Shown in pieces: positions 53,414 through 61,578 of a stretch of 64,000 nt of DNA. The notes under the pieces were generated by a model. It did not search any database and was not told the origin of the DNA. It saw only the letters and a program-made list of their open reading frames with translations. Origin of the DNA: Actinoplanes sichuanensis (GTDB lineage Bacteria; Actinomycetota; Actinomycetes; Mycobacteriales; Micromonosporaceae); assembly GCF_033097365.1 (NCBI RefSeq), contig NZ_AP028461.1:5642001-5706000 (forward strand), written 5' to 3'. Position 1 is the stretch's first letter. Every line of letters starts with the position of its first letter. Both the position numbers and the translations under genes were made by a program.

Positions 53414-53447
53414 AGCGGCCGCCTCCGGAAAACCGAGGGCGGCCGCT
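53414..53447. terminator. Bidirectional hairpin between the membrane protein gene and nrdB
   Basis: AGCGGCCGCC and GGCGGCCGCT form 10 perfect pairs, with an inner CGG-AAAA-CCG. It lies in the 56-bp convergent space and can terminate both genes. Confidence 0.75.
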
Positions 53448-53455
53448 GATCGTTT

Positions 53456-54451
53456 CTAGAAATCGTCGTCGAAGGAGACGCTTCCGGAGACCCCCACCTG
53501 GTACGCCGAAACGCGCCGCTCGAAGAAGTTGGACAACTCCTGAACGTCCTGCAGCTCCATGAACGCGAACGGGTTGGAACTGCCGTAAACGGGGTCGATA
53601 CCGAGCGCCGCGAGCCGCCGGTCGGCGACGTGTTGGAGGTATTCGCGCATGTCGGCCAGGGACAGCCCGCTCACCCCCTGTTCGAGCAGATCCGCGGCGA
53701 ACTGGACCTCGCACTCGACGGCTTCGGCGAGCATGTCACGGACCTGCTGTTCCATTCCGGCGTCGAACAGGTCGGGCTCCTCGGCCCGCACCTGGTCGAC
53801 CACGTCGAAAGCGAACGCCATGTGCATGCTCTCGTCGCGAAACACCCAGTTGGTGCCGGACGCCAGCCCCTGCAGAACGCCGCGCGAGCGCAGGAAGTAG
53901 ACGTACGCGAAAGCGCCGTAGAAGAACAGCCCCTCGATACAGGCGGCGAAGCAGATCACGTTGAGCAGGAAGGCCCGCCGATGCTCGCGGGTCTCCAGTT
54001 TCCGCAAGTCGAAGACCGAGTCGATCCATTTGAAGCAGAACTCGGCCTTGCGCGCGATCGACGGGATGTTCTCGACCGCGGCGAACGCCTCGAACCGTTC
54101 CTGCTCGTCGGGCACATAGGTGTCGAGCAGGTTCAGATAGAACTGGACGTGCACGGCCTCCTCGAACAGCTGCCGCGACAGATAGAGCCGGCCCTCCGGC
54201 GAGTTGACGTGCTGATACAGGTTGAGCACCAGGTTGTTGGCGACGATCGTGTCGCCGGTGGCGAAGAACGCGACCAGCCGTGAGACGAGATGTTTCTCGG
54301 CAGCACTGAGGCGAGCCAGGTCGGCGAGGTCGGAGTGCAGATCGACCTCCTCGACGGTCCAGGTGTTCTTGATGGCGTCCTTGAACCTGTCGAAGAAGTG
54401 CGGGTACTTCATCGGTCGCAGGGTCAGGTCCATTCCGGGGTCGAGCAGCAT
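53456..54451 (-). CDS. nrdB: Ribonucleotide reductase class Ia beta subunit (NrdB)
   Basis: 331 residues. The diiron/tyrosyl radical subunit of class Ia ribonucleotide reductase, which makes deoxyribonucleotides with NrdA. Metal ligands visible: D67 (ATGDTIVANN), E98 and H101 (QLFEEAVHVQFY), E173 (CIEGLFFYG), E207 and H210 (FRDESMHMAF). Radical tyrosine is likely Y105. The C-terminal tail ends SFDDDF, the NrdA-docking end. Its ATG (54451) overlaps the NrdA stop by one base (TAATG), so the subunits are co-translated. Confidence 0.93.
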   Translation of the reverse strand: MLLDPGMDLTLRPMKYPHFFDRFKDAIKNTWTVEEVDLHSDLADLARLSAAEKHLVSRLVAFFATGDTIVANNLVLNLYQHVNSPEGRLYLSRQLFEEAVHVQFYLNLLDTYVPDEQERFEAFAAVENIPSIARKAEFCFKWIDSVFDLRKLETREHRRAFLLNVICFAACIEGLFFYGAFAYVYFLRSRGVLQGLASGTNWVFRDESMHMAFAFDVVDQVRAEEPDLFDAGMEQQVRDMLAEAVECEVQFAADLLEQGVSGLSLADMREYLQHVADRRLAALGIDPVYGSSNPFAFMELQDVQELSNFFERRVSAYQVGVSGSVSFDDDF

Positions 54452-56805
54452 TACTGGCAGGCCTCACATGATTCGGGGTTTTCCAGGGAGCAGGCTTCGG
54501 CGGGGGTCAGCGCCGGGATCACCGAGACGGTCGCCTGCTGGATCCGGGTCGCCGGGCGGGAACGCAGGTAGTAGGTGGTCTTGAGACCGGCCTTCCATGC
54601 GTAGAGGTACATCGACGACAGTTTGTTGATGGTCGGCGCGGCCATGAACAGGTTCAGTGACTGCGACTGGTCGATGAACGGCGCCCGGGCGGCGGCGAGT
54701 TCGATGAGCGACTTCTGCGGCAGTTCCCACGCCGTCCGGAACAGTTCCCGCACATCGGCCGGGAGTTCGGTGATGCCCTGCACGGAACCTTCGGCCCGCT
54801 TGATCTGCTCCCGAATGGCGGCGGTCCACAGTCCGCGGGACTTCAACTCCCGTACCAGATAGGTGTTGATCTGCAGGAACTCGCCGGACATCGTCTCCCG
54901 TTTGAACAGGTTGGAGACCTGCGGCTCGATGCATTCGTAGGCGCCGGCGATCGACGCGATCGTCGCCGTCGGCGCGATCGCGATCAGCAGCGAATTGCGC
55001 AGCCCGTGCTCGGCGATCCGGGCGTGCAGGTCCTCCCAGCGCGAAACCTGCGACACCTCGGCACCCCAGAGCGAAGGGTGCAATCGCCCCTTGGCGGCAC
55101 GCGTCTCGGCGTAGGCCGGATGCGCGCCGAACCGCGCGGCCAGATCGGCCGACGTCTCCAGAGCGGTCAGGAAGATCTCCTCCTGAACGCGGGTGGAGAG
55201 CGAACGCGCTTCGTCGGAGTCGAACGGCAGCCGCAACGTGAAGAACGCGTCCTGAAGACCCATCAGCCCGAGCCCGACCGGACGCCAGCGCGGATTCGAC
55301 GCAGCGGCCTGCGGCGACGGGTAATAGTTGATGTCGATGACCCGGTCCAGGTGGACGACGGCCGTCCGGACGGTTTCCCGCAATCTCTCCCAGTCGACAC
55401 CGTCGACGGTGACATGTGCATCGAGATTGATCGACCCGAGATTGCATACCGCCGTCTCGTCGTCGTTGTTGACCTCGAGGATCTCGGTGCACAGGTTGGA
55501 CAGGTGGATCGTGTTGCCCGGCTCCCCGGTCTGGTTGGACAGCGCGTTCGACCGATCCTTGAACGTCATCCACCCGTTGCCGGTCTGTGCGAGGGTGCGC
55601 ATCATCCGCCCGTACAGATCCCGGGCTTTGACGGTTTTGACGGCCTTCTTCTCGGCCGCACGGTAGGCCTCGGTGAACGCCTCGCCGAACACATCGGGCA
55701 GCTCCGGGGCGTCGGACGGGTCGATCAGCGACCATTCCTCGTCGGCCTCGACCCGGCGCATGAACTCGTCCGGGATCCAGTTGGCCAGATTGAGGTTGTG
55801 GGTGCGCCGGGATTCCTCGCCGGTGTTGTCGCGCAGTTCCAGGAACTCCTCGACGTCCGGGTGCCACGGCTCCAGATAGATACACGCCGCGCCCTTGCGC
55901 CGGCCGCCCTGATTGACCGCCGCCACCCCGGCGTCGAGGGTCTTCAGGAACGGGACGATGCCGTTCGACCGGCCGTTCGTGCCGCGAATCAGCGCGCCCC
56001 GGCCGCGGATCCGCGACCACGCGATCCCGATACCGCCGGAGAATTTCGACAGCTTCGCGACCTGGTGGTACCGCTCGTAGATGGAGTCGAGTTCGTCCTT
56101 CGGCGAGTCGACCAGGAAACACGACGACATCTGGGTGTGCCGGGTCCCCGAGTTGAACAGGGTCGGCGAGCTGGGCAGATAGGCCAGCGACGACATCAGC
56201 CGATAGAACCCGATCGCCTCCCGCGCGTCCTTCGACAGGCCGCAGGCGACTCGCAACAGCCAATACTGTGGCGTCTCCACCACCAGCCGCTCATGCGGAT
56301 GGCGCAGCAGATAGCGGTCGGCGACCGTGCGCAGCCCGAAATACTCGAACCGCAGATCACCGTCGGCGTCCACGGCGTCGTCGAGTTTCCGGGCATTGGC
56401 GGCCACGAATGCGGCGGTCTCGTCCCCGATCAGACCGAGGCCGTGCGCGTACCGGATCGACTGGCTGAAACTCGCCACGCCCTGGAGGCGGACCTCCTTG
56501 TCGACGTACGCGGCGAGCAGCCGAGCCGCCAGCTTCGAATACTGCGGCTCCTCGCCGATCAGCTCAGCGGCCGTCTGGATCGAGAGTTTGTCGAGCTCAG
56601 CGGTGGTCGCTCCGTCGTACAACCCGCTGATGGTCTTTGTCGCCACGCGCAGCGGGTCGACCTCGCCGAGGTCGGCGACCCACAACTCGACCGCCTTGAC
56701 GATCTTGTTGACGTCGACCGGCTCCAGGTCGCCGTTTCGTTTGCGCACCTGCATCACGTGCCGTCGCTGCTCCGGCACGCCCGCTTTCTGCGGCGTGAGT
56801 GTCAT
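54451..56805 (-). CDS. nrdA: Ribonucleotide reductase class Ia alpha subunit (NrdA)
   Basis: 784 residues. ATP-cone at the N-terminus (MQVRKRNGDLEPVDVNKIVKAVELW) for allosteric control, then the catalytic barrel. The redox Cys is in SSCFLVDS, the thiyl-radical Cys in the finger loop HLSNLCTEILEV (N-x-C-x-E), the partner Cys in TAVCNLGSINL, and the C-terminal reducing pair ESCEACQ. Start ATG 56805 follows GAGGAGAGGG. It is preceded by a cobalamin riboswitch and NrdR boxes, so expression falls when B12 (and a class II reductase) is available and when dNTPs are high. Confidence 0.94.
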   Translation of the reverse strand: MTLTPQKAGVPEQRRHVMQVRKRNGDLEPVDVNKIVKAVELWVADLGEVDPLRVATKTISGLYDGATTAELDKLSIQTAAELIGEEPQYSKLAARLLAAYVDKEVRLQGVASFSQSIRYAHGLGLIGDETAAFVAANARKLDDAVDADGDLRFEYFGLRTVADRYLLRHPHERLVVETPQYWLLRVACGLSKDAREAIGFYRLMSSLAYLPSSPTLFNSGTRHTQMSSCFLVDSPKDELDSIYERYHQVAKLSKFSGGIGIAWSRIRGRGALIRGTNGRSNGIVPFLKTLDAGVAAVNQGGRRKGAACIYLEPWHPDVEEFLELRDNTGEESRRTHNLNLANWIPDEFMRRVEADEEWSLIDPSDAPELPDVFGEAFTEAYRAAEKKAVKTVKARDLYGRMMRTLAQTGNGWMTFKDRSNALSNQTGEPGNTIHLSNLCTEILEVNNDDETAVCNLGSINLDAHVTVDGVDWERLRETVRTAVVHLDRVIDINYYPSPQAAASNPRWRPVGLGLMGLQDAFFTLRLPFDSDEARSLSTRVQEEIFLTALETSADLAARFGAHPAYAETRAAKGRLHPSLWGAEVSQVSRWEDLHARIAEHGLRNSLLIAIAPTATIASIAGAYECIEPQVSNLFKRETMSGEFLQINTYLVRELKSRGLWTAAIREQIKRAEGSVQGITELPADVRELFRTAWELPQKSLIELAAARAPFIDQSQSLNLFMAAPTINKLSSMYLYAWKAGLKTTYYLRSRPATRIQQATVSVIPALTPAEACSLENPESCEACQ

Positions 56806-56902
56806 GCCCTCTCCTCGCGAGCTGGGCGCGCGGGGGCAGACACCAACGGTCCCCGGGCATGCGGGGACGCTTCGGCGTCGGCCGTCCCACGCGGCCTTCG
56901 AC

Positions 56903-56929
56903 CGCCGCACACCACGGTGGCGTGCGGCG
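56903..56929 (-). promoter_or_regulatory. Expression-platform hairpin of the riboswitch
   Basis: CGCCGCAC pairs with GTGCGGCG around a CCAC/GTGG inner stem, just downstream of the aptamer and about 100 nt before the nrdA start. It likely acts as terminator or ribosome-site control when cobalamin is bound. It is less certain than the aptamer. Confidence 0.5.
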
Positions 56930-56930
56930 C

Positions 56931-57116
56931 GCTGGCAGGTCTTCGGACTCGTGGGCGTCCAGCTCGGTCCTACCGGCCGTCGCTTCCCAGGCTTCTTCGC
57001 GATGCCCAGTGCTTGATGACGACTTTCGTTCCCACTCACCGCTGCGGGGCAGTCCCGGATTTGCACCGGGTTCCCTTGTTGCCTCGGGCAGGCCTGTGCG
57101 ACCTGTCCGAACCAGC
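56931..57116 (-). ncRNA. Cobalamin (adenosylcobalamin) riboswitch
   Basis: On the minus strand the conserved aptamer segments are present in order: GCTGG (P1, pairs with CCAGC at the end), GGGAACCCGGTGCAAATCC, GGGACTGCCCCGCAGCGGTG, AGCACTGGGC...GCCTGGGAAGCGACGGCC, and finally AGTCCGAAGACCTGCC. These match the actinobacterial B12 riboswitch. It lies in the nrdAB leader, as in Streptomyces coelicolor nrdABS, where B12 represses the class Ia reductase because a B12-dependent class II enzyme replaces it. Confidence 0.93.
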
Positions 57117-57124
57117 TGCGTGGG

Positions 57125-57172
57125 CCACCATATATGGGCGACATCCGAATTTCCTAACCCAACATGGTGTGT
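57125..57172 (-). promoter_or_regulatory. Two NrdR boxes and promoter of nrdAB
   Basis: Box 1 CCACCATATATGGGCG (57125-57140) and box 2 ACCCAACATGGTGTGT (57157-57172) fit the NrdR consensus ACACWATATATWGTGT and are 32 bp apart, about three helical turns, as known NrdR pairs are. A promoter TTAGGA-N17-TATATG (minus strand, -10 at 57134-57129) overlaps box 1 and would start transcription about 6 nt before the riboswitch. Confidence 0.7.
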
Positions 57173-57236
57173 TGACCATGTCACTCCCCGGCGGTACCGC
57201 AATCGCCCCGTAGCGCCCGCGACGACCGCCGCCCTA

Positions 57237-57255
57237 TATTGGCGGGACGCCAATA
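57237..57255 (+). promoter_or_regulatory. Perfect 8-bp inverted repeat before the GXWXG gene
   Basis: TATTGGCG-GGA-CGCCAATA, ending 13 bp before the ATG at 57269. It overlaps the probable promoter/leader and is a candidate operator for the three-gene group that follows. No regulator gene is adjacent. Confidence 0.45.
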
Positions 57256-57268
57256 AGAGGGGTGGGAC

Positions 57269-57736
57269 ATGGACGCCGCAACCGCTCGCAGCCGCATCGC
57301 CGACATCCGCGCCGATGCCGGAAAGACCACCATCGATGAACTCGACGCCCTCTGGGCCGCCCTGCCGACAGTCCGCCCCGAAGAGATCCTCGGCCAATGG
57401 CGGGGCAGCGAATTCGTGAGCGGACACCGTTTCGAGGGTTATCTTCCAAAGATCCGGTGGTACGGCAAACGCTTCACCTCACTCACCGAAGTCGCGCCAC
57501 TGGTCTGCCGCGACGACGACGGCGACCTGTTCGACGACGAGGAACGCGCCAAGGGCGGCGCCGGCCTGTGGACCGTCGAGTTCCGTGGCGAGGCGACCGC
57601 GACCATGGTCTACGACGGACAACCGGTCCTCGACCACTTCAAACGCGTCGACGACGACACCCTGCTCGGCGTGATGAACGGCAAGGGCGTGCTCGACGCC
57701 GGCCGGCACTACTACTTCGTCCTCGAACGGGACTGA
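57269..57736 (+). CDS. GXWXG/DUF4334-type protein
   Basis: 155 residues. GXWXG motif in EILGQWRGSEFVSGH, then the DUF4334 signature AGLWTVEFRGEATATMVYDGQPVLDHFKRVDDDTLLGVMNGKG. Proteins of this pair of domains are small and of unknown activity, often next to oxidoreductases. It ends 3 bp before the alcohol dehydrogenase start, so the two are one operon. Confidence 0.85.
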   Translation: MDAATARSRIADIRADAGKTTIDELDALWAALPTVRPEEILGQWRGSEFVSGHRFEGYLPKIRWYGKRFTSLTEVAPLVCRDDDGDLFDDEERAKGGAGLWTVEFRGEATATMVYDGQPVLDHFKRVDDDTLLGVMNGKGVLDAGRHYYFVLERD

Positions 57737-57739
57737 CCG

Positions 57740-58780
57740 GTGCGCATCCGGGCGGCACTCGTCGAAACGGCCGGCGGACCCTTCACCCTCCGTGACCTCG
57801 ACCTCGAACCGCCGCGCGCCGACGAGGTGCTGATCCGGGTCACCGCGGCCGGCATCTGCCACACCGACCTCAGCATGCGGCGACGCTGGCCGGCCCGGAT
57901 CTCCCCGATGGTCTTCGGCCACGAGGGCGCCGGCGTCGTCGAAGCGGTCGGCGACGCGGTCACCACGGTCACCGTCGGCGACACGGTTGCGGTGAGTTAC
58001 CGCAGTTGCGGGCAGTGCGAACTGTGCCGGGCCGGCCATCCGGCGTACTGCCTGCTCAGCGATCTCAACATGCGCGGCACGCGCGCCGACGGCAGCACAC
58101 CGCTGACCAGCGGCGAAGACAAAGTCTTCGGCAACTTCTTCGGCCAGTCCAGCTTTGCGACACATCTGCTGGCCTATCAAACCAATGTGGTACGGGTACC
58201 GCCCACTTTGTCACCCACAGTAGCCGCGCCGCTCGGTTGCAGCGTTCAGACCGGCGCCGGAACCGTCCTCAACGTGCTCCGCCCCTCCCCCGGCGAGACG
58301 GTTCTCGTGTTCGGAGCCGGCAGTGTCGGCCTGTCCGCGGTGATGGCCGCCGTCTCGCTGGGCTGCGAGGTGATCGCCGTCGACCCGGTCGCCGCGCGCC
58401 GTGAGCTGGCCGTCGAACTCGGCGCGGCCGGCACCGAACCCAAAACCGCCCACCACGTCATCGACACGACCGGCCGGGCCGACGTGATCGCCCAGGCCAT
58501 CGGGCTGCTGCGCCGCCGCGGCACGCTCGCGCTGGTCGGCCTCGGCACGAAAGCCGAATTCGACATCATGACCGTGATGTACAACGGCCTGCGCATCCGC
58601 GGTGTCATCGAGGGCGACGCCACCCCTGCCGTGTTCCTGCCGCAACTGGTCGACCTGCACCGTCTCGGACGACTCCCGGTGGAGAAACTGATCACCGAAT
58701 ACCCGTTCGAGGCCATCGAGTCAGCCGCACGGGACGCCGCCGCCGGAAAGGTCGTCAAACCGGTGCTGACTTTCGGGTAG
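57740..58780 (+). CDS. Zinc-dependent alcohol dehydrogenase (MDR family)
   Basis: 346 residues. Catalytic zinc ligands in AAGICHTDLS and VFGHEGAG, structural zinc in SCGQCELCRAGHPAYC, and NAD site VLVFGAGSVGLSAVMAA. Closest in style to aryl-alcohol dehydrogenases. GTG start at 57740. Co-transcribed with the GXWXG gene; the cupin gene follows after 10 bp. A combined role in aromatic or terpenoid alcohol metabolism is only a guess. Confidence 0.88.
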   Translation: MRIRAALVETAGGPFTLRDLDLEPPRADEVLIRVTAAGICHTDLSMRRRWPARISPMVFGHEGAGVVEAVGDAVTTVTVGDTVAVSYRSCGQCELCRAGHPAYCLLSDLNMRGTRADGSTPLTSGEDKVFGNFFGQSSFATHLLAYQTNVVRVPPTLSPTVAAPLGCSVQTGAGTVLNVLRPSPGETVLVFGAGSVGLSAVMAAVSLGCEVIAVDPVAARRELAVELGAAGTEPKTAHHVIDTTGRADVIAQAIGLLRRRGTLALVGLGTKAEFDIMTVMYNGLRIRGVIEGDATPAVFLPQLVDLHRLGRLPVEKLITEYPFEAIESAARDAAAGKVVKPVLTFG

Positions 58781-58790
58781 ACATTGATCT

Positions 58791-59276
58791 ATGACTTATC
58801 CACCACCGCGGTACCACGGGGTAACCGGTGAGAAGACGGCTCTCTACCGGCCCGCGGGCACACCACCCGAGTTCGTCTACCCGAACAACGGCACCAGGGT
58901 GCACCACCTGGCCACGGGTGCGTCCACGGGCGGTCTCTTCGGCCTCTACCGGTGGGAGTGCGGCCCGGGCGTGACCGGCCCGAACCCCCATTTCCACCGT
59001 ACGATCAGCGAGTCGTTCTACATCCTGTCCGGCGTCATGAACATCTTCAACGGCGACAAGTGGATCGAGGCCGAACCGGGCGATTGGGTGCACGTGCCGA
59101 TCGGCGGCATTCACGGCTTCAAGAACCGGTCCGGCGCCCCGGTGTCGATGCTGCTGCACTTCTCCCCCGGAGCCCCACGGGAAAGCTATTTCGAGGGAAT
59201 CGCACACGTCGACGAGATGACCGAAACCGAACGAGCCGAGTTCTACGCGAAGCACGACAACATCTGGCTCGACTGA
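58791..59276 (+). CDS. Cupin-domain protein
   Basis: 161 residues, a single cupin. NPHFHRTISESFYILSGVMNIFNG and GDWVHVPIGGIHGFKNRS carry the two His pairs and Glu of the metal site. It could be a small dioxygenase, isomerase or binding protein. Starts 10 bp after the alcohol dehydrogenase stop, probably the last gene of the three-gene group. Confidence 0.85.
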   Translation: MTYPPPRYHGVTGEKTALYRPAGTPPEFVYPNNGTRVHHLATGASTGGLFGLYRWECGPGVTGPNPHFHRTISESFYILSGVMNIFNGDKWIEAEPGDWVHVPIGGIHGFKNRSGAPVSMLLHFSPGAPRESYFEGIAHVDEMTETERAEFYAKHDNIWLD

Positions 59277-59303
59277 CCCGGCACCGCATCCACCCGCCGC
59301 GGC

Positions 59304-59346
59304 GGCGTCGGGTGACGACCGCTTCGATCGATCGTCACCCGACGCC
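59304..59346 (+). terminator. Hairpin terminator after the cupin gene
   Basis: Perfect 15-bp stem GGCGTCGGGTGACGA / TCGTCACCCGACGCC around a 13-base loop, 28 nt after the cupin stop. Ends the GXWXG-ADH-cupin transcript. Confidence 0.8.
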
Positions 59347-59456
59347 CACCAGAACTCCGGCCCAGGCTCGCGGCCACTTCCCGAATGAGACCGCCGACCC
59401 CAAGAGCACCTGCCCCATCCGGGCCTACGGCCACATCCCGACCGAAACCGCCGCCT

Positions 59457-59560
59457 CTGAAATGCATCTACCTGGCCCTGGTGAGTCTCGACCCGACCGG
59501 CGCTGGCTGGCGGCAGCGCGGCAAAGCACCTCTGGACGCCCTCCAGACCGCCTCGAAGGC
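59457..59560 (+). pseudogene. IS256-type transposase C-terminal remnant
   Basis: LKCIYLALVSLDPTGAG followed by RQRGKAPLDALQTASKAA matches the C-terminal end of IS256/Mutator transposases (KCLYLAVxSLDPTGxG...WKxALNAF). No start, catalytic DDE or upstream part is present, so it is a fragment. Confidence 0.6.
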
Positions 59561-59631
59561 CGCCTCGACCCGGCCACCCACTCATCAACTCACAGATCAA
59601 GATCAGCCGGCCGTTTGCCAGGCCCTCAGCT

Positions 59632-59739
59632 TCAGATCCTTGCCGCGGCCCGGTCGACCAGCATCGCGACGAGCTGGTCATCCGAAATCTCCACCGACAG
59701 GCTGTCAGCAGGCTCCTGACCAGGGTGTTCGGTCGTCAT
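59632..59739 (-). CDS. 35-codon open frame: IS256 N-terminal remnant or small peptide
   Basis: MTTEHPGQEPADSLSVEISD then DQLVAMLVDRAAARI, with a good ribosome site (AGGGAGA, 8 nt before ATG 59739). The second half resembles the start of IS256-type transposases (SxEQLVxxLVxRAR), pointing to a truncated transposase on the opposite strand from the C-terminal remnant. A real short peptide cannot be excluded. The remaining 59277-59902 space outside the terminator and remnants holds no gene. Confidence 0.4.
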   Translation of the reverse strand: MTTEHPGQEPADSLSVEISDDQLVAMLVDRAAARI

Positions 59740-59902
59740 CTTGGCGTCTCCCTAGACATCGAGATCCGCCGACAAATTACCGTCCCGTCGTTTGGGGACG
59801 CTGAGGGGACTCCTGCGGAGGCCGAGTGGTCGGCGATATGTCGAAGTCGGCTGGAAGTAGCCGGTGAACATAGGCGTGCGTAACGACGTGGCGGGACGAG
59901 GT

Positions 59903-59955
59903 GGCGGATAGCCTCGGGCAGTGAGTGGGCGGCGGATAGCCTCGGGCGGTGAGTG
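59903..59955 (+). repeat. 28-bp tandem duplication of a promoter and start region
   Basis: GGCGGATAGCCTCGGGC followed by A/G-GTGAGTG occurs at 59903-59927 and 59931-59955. Each copy contains a TAGCCT -10-like box seven bases before a GTG. The second GTG (59949) is the NUDIX start, which would be leaderless. The first GTG opens a 13-codon frame running into the gene. Confidence 0.75.
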
Positions 59956-60419
59956 CTGCTGAGTGGACTGCCACGTTGCCGCGTAAGCGGATGGGGGCCG
60001 GGGTGCTGTTCGGGGATGGGCGGGGGCGGGTGCTGTTGGTTGAGCCGTCGTACAAACCGGACTGGGAGGTTCCCGGTGGGTGCGTCGAAGCCGATGAGTC
60101 GCCTCGGGCTGCGGCTCAGCGCGAGATCCGCGAGGAACTGGGGCTTTCCGTCGACGTCGGGCGCGTGCTCGTCGTCGACTGGATCGGGCCGCGCGATGGC
60201 CGTACCGAAGGATTGATGTTGATCTTTGATGGCGGCACCGTCGCGGATGGTGACGCCATTCGTCTGCCCGCCGACGAACTGCGCGGATGGGCCTGGTGCA
60301 CCGAGGCGGAGGCCGGCGAGAGACTGTCGCCGCTGCTCGCGCGGCGGATCGCCGCGGCGATTCGGGCCCGCGAAGCCGGGATCTGCGCCTATCTGGAGGA
60401 AGGTTACGATGTCGCCTGA
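59949..60419 (+). CDS. NUDIX hydrolase
   Basis: 156 residues with an intact Nudix box: GGCVEADESPRAAAQREIREELG (GX5EX7REUXEEXGU). Hydrolyses nucleoside diphosphates linked to another group; the substrate is unknown. It ends 16 bp inside the convergent GNAT-TPR gene. Start GTG 59949, probably leaderless. Confidence 0.9.
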   Translation: MSAAEWTATLPRKRMGAGVLFGDGRGRVLLVEPSYKPDWEVPGGCVEADESPRAAAQREIREELGLSVDVGRVLVVDWIGPRDGRTEGLMLIFDGGTVADGDAIRLPADELRGWAWCTEAEAGERLSPLLARRIAAAIRAREAGICAYLEEGYDVA

Positions 60420-61498
60420 GCCGCCTCCTCCACCTCGGCCAAGACGGACGTCGCGCCGGCCGCCGTCGCCAGCGCACGCGCCTCGGTGATCATCTCGGTG
60501 GTGTCGCGGCCCTCGGCGGCCGCGATGTAGATCAGCCCCACCAGGTTCGCCGCGATGCCGATCGGGAAGTCGTGCTCGCGGCGTATTGCTGTCGACTCCT
60601 CCAGCAACTCGCGGGCGGCCGTCAGATTGCCTGCCCGATGCTCGGCGACACCCAGGTGCCGCAGTGCGAACGAACGCGTCAGCGGATCACCGCGCTCGGC
60701 GGCCTGCCGGTAGAACGGCACCGCCTCGGTGTCGTCCTGGCGCACCACCTGGTGGAAGATGCCGGTCCAGCACAGCGCCTCGGCCTCGCCCGTCACGTCA
60801 CCGGCCCGGCGGAACAGGGCGACCGCCCGATCCAGCAGCGGCAACTCCTCGTCGTGGTCGCCGGAACCGGTGAGGAACCTGGCGTGGGCCAGTTTCGCCC
60901 GGTCCAGGCAGGTCTCGGCCTCCTGGACTGTCAGCCGCCGGTCGGCGCCGGCCAAGGCACTCGGATCACCGGCGAACGCGGCCTGCCGATAGGCGGCCGA
61001 CGGCACGAAACGCGGGGCGGGCCGGCGCAGGTCCTTGCGCATGTGCTGGGTGACGACCTGGTAGCCGGAAGTCCGGTAGAGATCGTTGGCGGTCGGGTTC
61101 GCCCCGAAGACGTTGAGCTCCAGCGCGTGCGCCCCACGGTCACGGGCCGCCACCTCGCCCGCGGCGAGCAGTGCCCGGCCCAGACCGCGACCCCGGTGCT
61201 CGGCGGACACCTCGATGTCGTAGAGGAAGGCACAGTCCGGAACGCCACGCGGGTGGGTCAGCCCGATCCACAGGCGGCCGATCGGCTCGTCGTCGACCAT
61301 GCCGATCAAGGTCAGCATGCCGTCGGTGGCCGCGCCCTGCGGAAGGAGTGCCGCATTCCCCTCGCGGGCCCGCTCGTAGGCTCCCTCGGACGGCCAGTTC
61401 CCAGCTGTGACCTGCTCTTCGGCATAGTCGGTGGCGAGATCGTGCTGCCACTCGTCGTACTCGCTCACGGTCATCTGTCGCACAGTCACCTCAGTCAC
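60404..61498 (-). CDS. GNAT acetyltransferase with TPR-like C-terminal domain
   Basis: 364 residues. Residues 1-155 are a GNAT domain (AFLYDIEVSAEHRGRGLGRALLAAGEVAARD, ANDLYRTSGYQVV). Residues 180-364 are helical TPR-type repeats (LDRAVALFRRAGDVTGEAEALCWTG, FALRHLGVAEHRAGNLTAARELLEES). The fusion suggests the repeats choose a protein or peptide to acetylate. Start ATG 61498, 80 bp from the divergent YCII gene. Confidence 0.82.
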   Translation of the reverse strand: MTEVTVRQMTVSEYDEWQHDLATDYAEEQVTAGNWPSEGAYERAREGNAALLPQGAATDGMLTLIGMVDDEPIGRLWIGLTHPRGVPDCAFLYDIEVSAEHRGRGLGRALLAAGEVAARDRGAHALELNVFGANPTANDLYRTSGYQVVTQHMRKDLRRPAPRFVPSAAYRQAAFAGDPSALAGADRRLTVQEAETCLDRAKLAHARFLTGSGDHDEELPLLDRAVALFRRAGDVTGEAEALCWTGIFHQVVRQDDTEAVPFYRQAAERGDPLTRSFALRHLGVAEHRAGNLTAARELLEESTAIRREHDFPIGIAANLVGLIYIAAAEGRDTTEMITEARALATAAGATSVLAEVEEAAQATS

Positions 61499-61578
61499 TC
61501 AAAAAACTTTAGGCAGTCCGGTAGAAACCGTGGGGGCTCGTTCGTCATGGGGGTGTTCGTGAAGAGAGGAGAACGAGG

